Shown here piece by piece: positions 34,982 through 35,122 of a DNA stretch of 35,122 nt (position 1 is its first letter; each line of letters begins with the position of its first letter). Origin of the DNA: Acidobacteriota bacterium. GTDB lineage: Bacteria > Acidobacteriota > Terriglobia > Bryobacterales > Bryobacteraceae. The notes under the pieces are model-generated. The model saw nothing but the letters and a program-made list of their open reading frames with translations, made no database searches and was not told the DNA's origin. The translations under genes were made by a program, and so were the position numbers. The DNA lies in assembly GCA_947470805.1 (NCBI GenBank), contig CANIVU010000094.1, forward strand, positions 1 through 35,122, written 5' to 3'.

Positions 34982-35045
34982 ATTCCGACGAAGCCGATAA
35001 CGATTCCGATTTGATGCCGATAGTCATTCCGGGCTGATGGCGATA
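34982..35045 (+). mobile_element. Three direct repeats resembling an IS21-family terminus
   Basis: Three copies of an 18-20-base motif occur at 34982-34999, 35003-35022 and 35026-35045. The middle copy reads ATTCCGATTTGATGCCGATA. Spacing is 21 and 23 bases. Multiple short repeats of this wording are typical of IS21-type element ends, which lie outside the istA/istB genes. No transposase gene is visible before the window ends at 35122, so the element either continues outside or is a remnant. A small palindrome GATGGC-GATA-GCCATC (35036-35051) overlaps the third copy. Confidence 0.5.
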
Positions 35046-35122
35046 GCCATCGGAGCGAAGCGACGCTGGTCTGAATCATGATGCGTGACTTATCGGCATC
35101 GCGTCAACAAATGGACGTTTAA

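Noticed and set aside
35078-35122. Short frame beginning MMRDLSASRQQ at the right edge as an IS transposase start
   Set aside because: It meets a stop after 14 codons and does not resemble IstA.

Overview
The window is high-GC DNA with strongly C-ending codons. It carries a TIGR02999-type ECF sigma factor, a large TPR-bearing Ser/Thr kinase, Tat and Sec exported proteins, an Omp85 outer-membrane barrel (so two membranes), and many enolase-superfamily, amidohydrolase and amidase genes. That combination points to a soil acidobacterium of the Bryobacterales/Solibacter type. The assignment is an inference from gene content, because no rRNA is present.

Layout. (1) 1-1698: 3' part of folP (dihydropteroate synthase) with a long in-frame Arg/Pro/Gly/Asp repeat tail, ending in a strong shared terminator. 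(2) 1696-7056: ECF sigma factor and a secreted VWD/bulb-lectin-like protein on the minus strand, divergent from a membrane Ser/Thr kinase with a repeat-rich C-terminal half. (3) 7057-9347: orphan sugar-binding lipoprotein divergent from a small Rieske protein, then mutM and a tRNA-Thr(CGT) with a near-consensus promoter. (4) 9348-11291: an island-like segment directly after the tRNA, with less biased codon use: a DUF1877 gene, a decayed PIN-domain fragment, and a two-gene Panacea antitoxin/putative toxin module. (5) 11444-19633: YihY/BrkB membrane protein, then a TPR protein and a 2202-residue protein joining a TamB-like region to five POTRA-like repeats and an Omp85 barrel in one chain. (6) 19663-34926: a catabolic region with a dimethylformamidase-like protein, creatininase-family hydrolase, frameshifted MFS transporter, two paralogous amidohydrolases, an AstE/DoeB-like deacylase, three enolase-superfamily enzymes, a Tat-exported protein of unknown function, a GH50-like glycoside hydrolase and an acetamidase/formamidase. 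A DUF433/DUF5615 toxin-antitoxin-like pair interrupts it. (7) 34982-35045: three short direct repeats like the ends of IS21-family elements.

How the parts may work together. The TPR and TamB-TamA genes look like an envelope-biogenesis operon in which inner-membrane anchor, periplasmic conduit and outer-membrane barrel are covalently joined. Region 6 repeatedly combines C-N or amide hydrolysis with enolase-superfamily chemistry, and the amidohydrolase/enolase combination occurs twice, suggesting breakdown of amide-bearing or acid-sugar compounds. The substrate cannot be read from the sequence. The best candidates for something new are the single-chain TamB-TamA protein, the repeat-tailed DHPS, the Panacea-linked 126-residue protein, and two MLE-type enzymes sharing a Tyr where the second catalytic Lys is expected.
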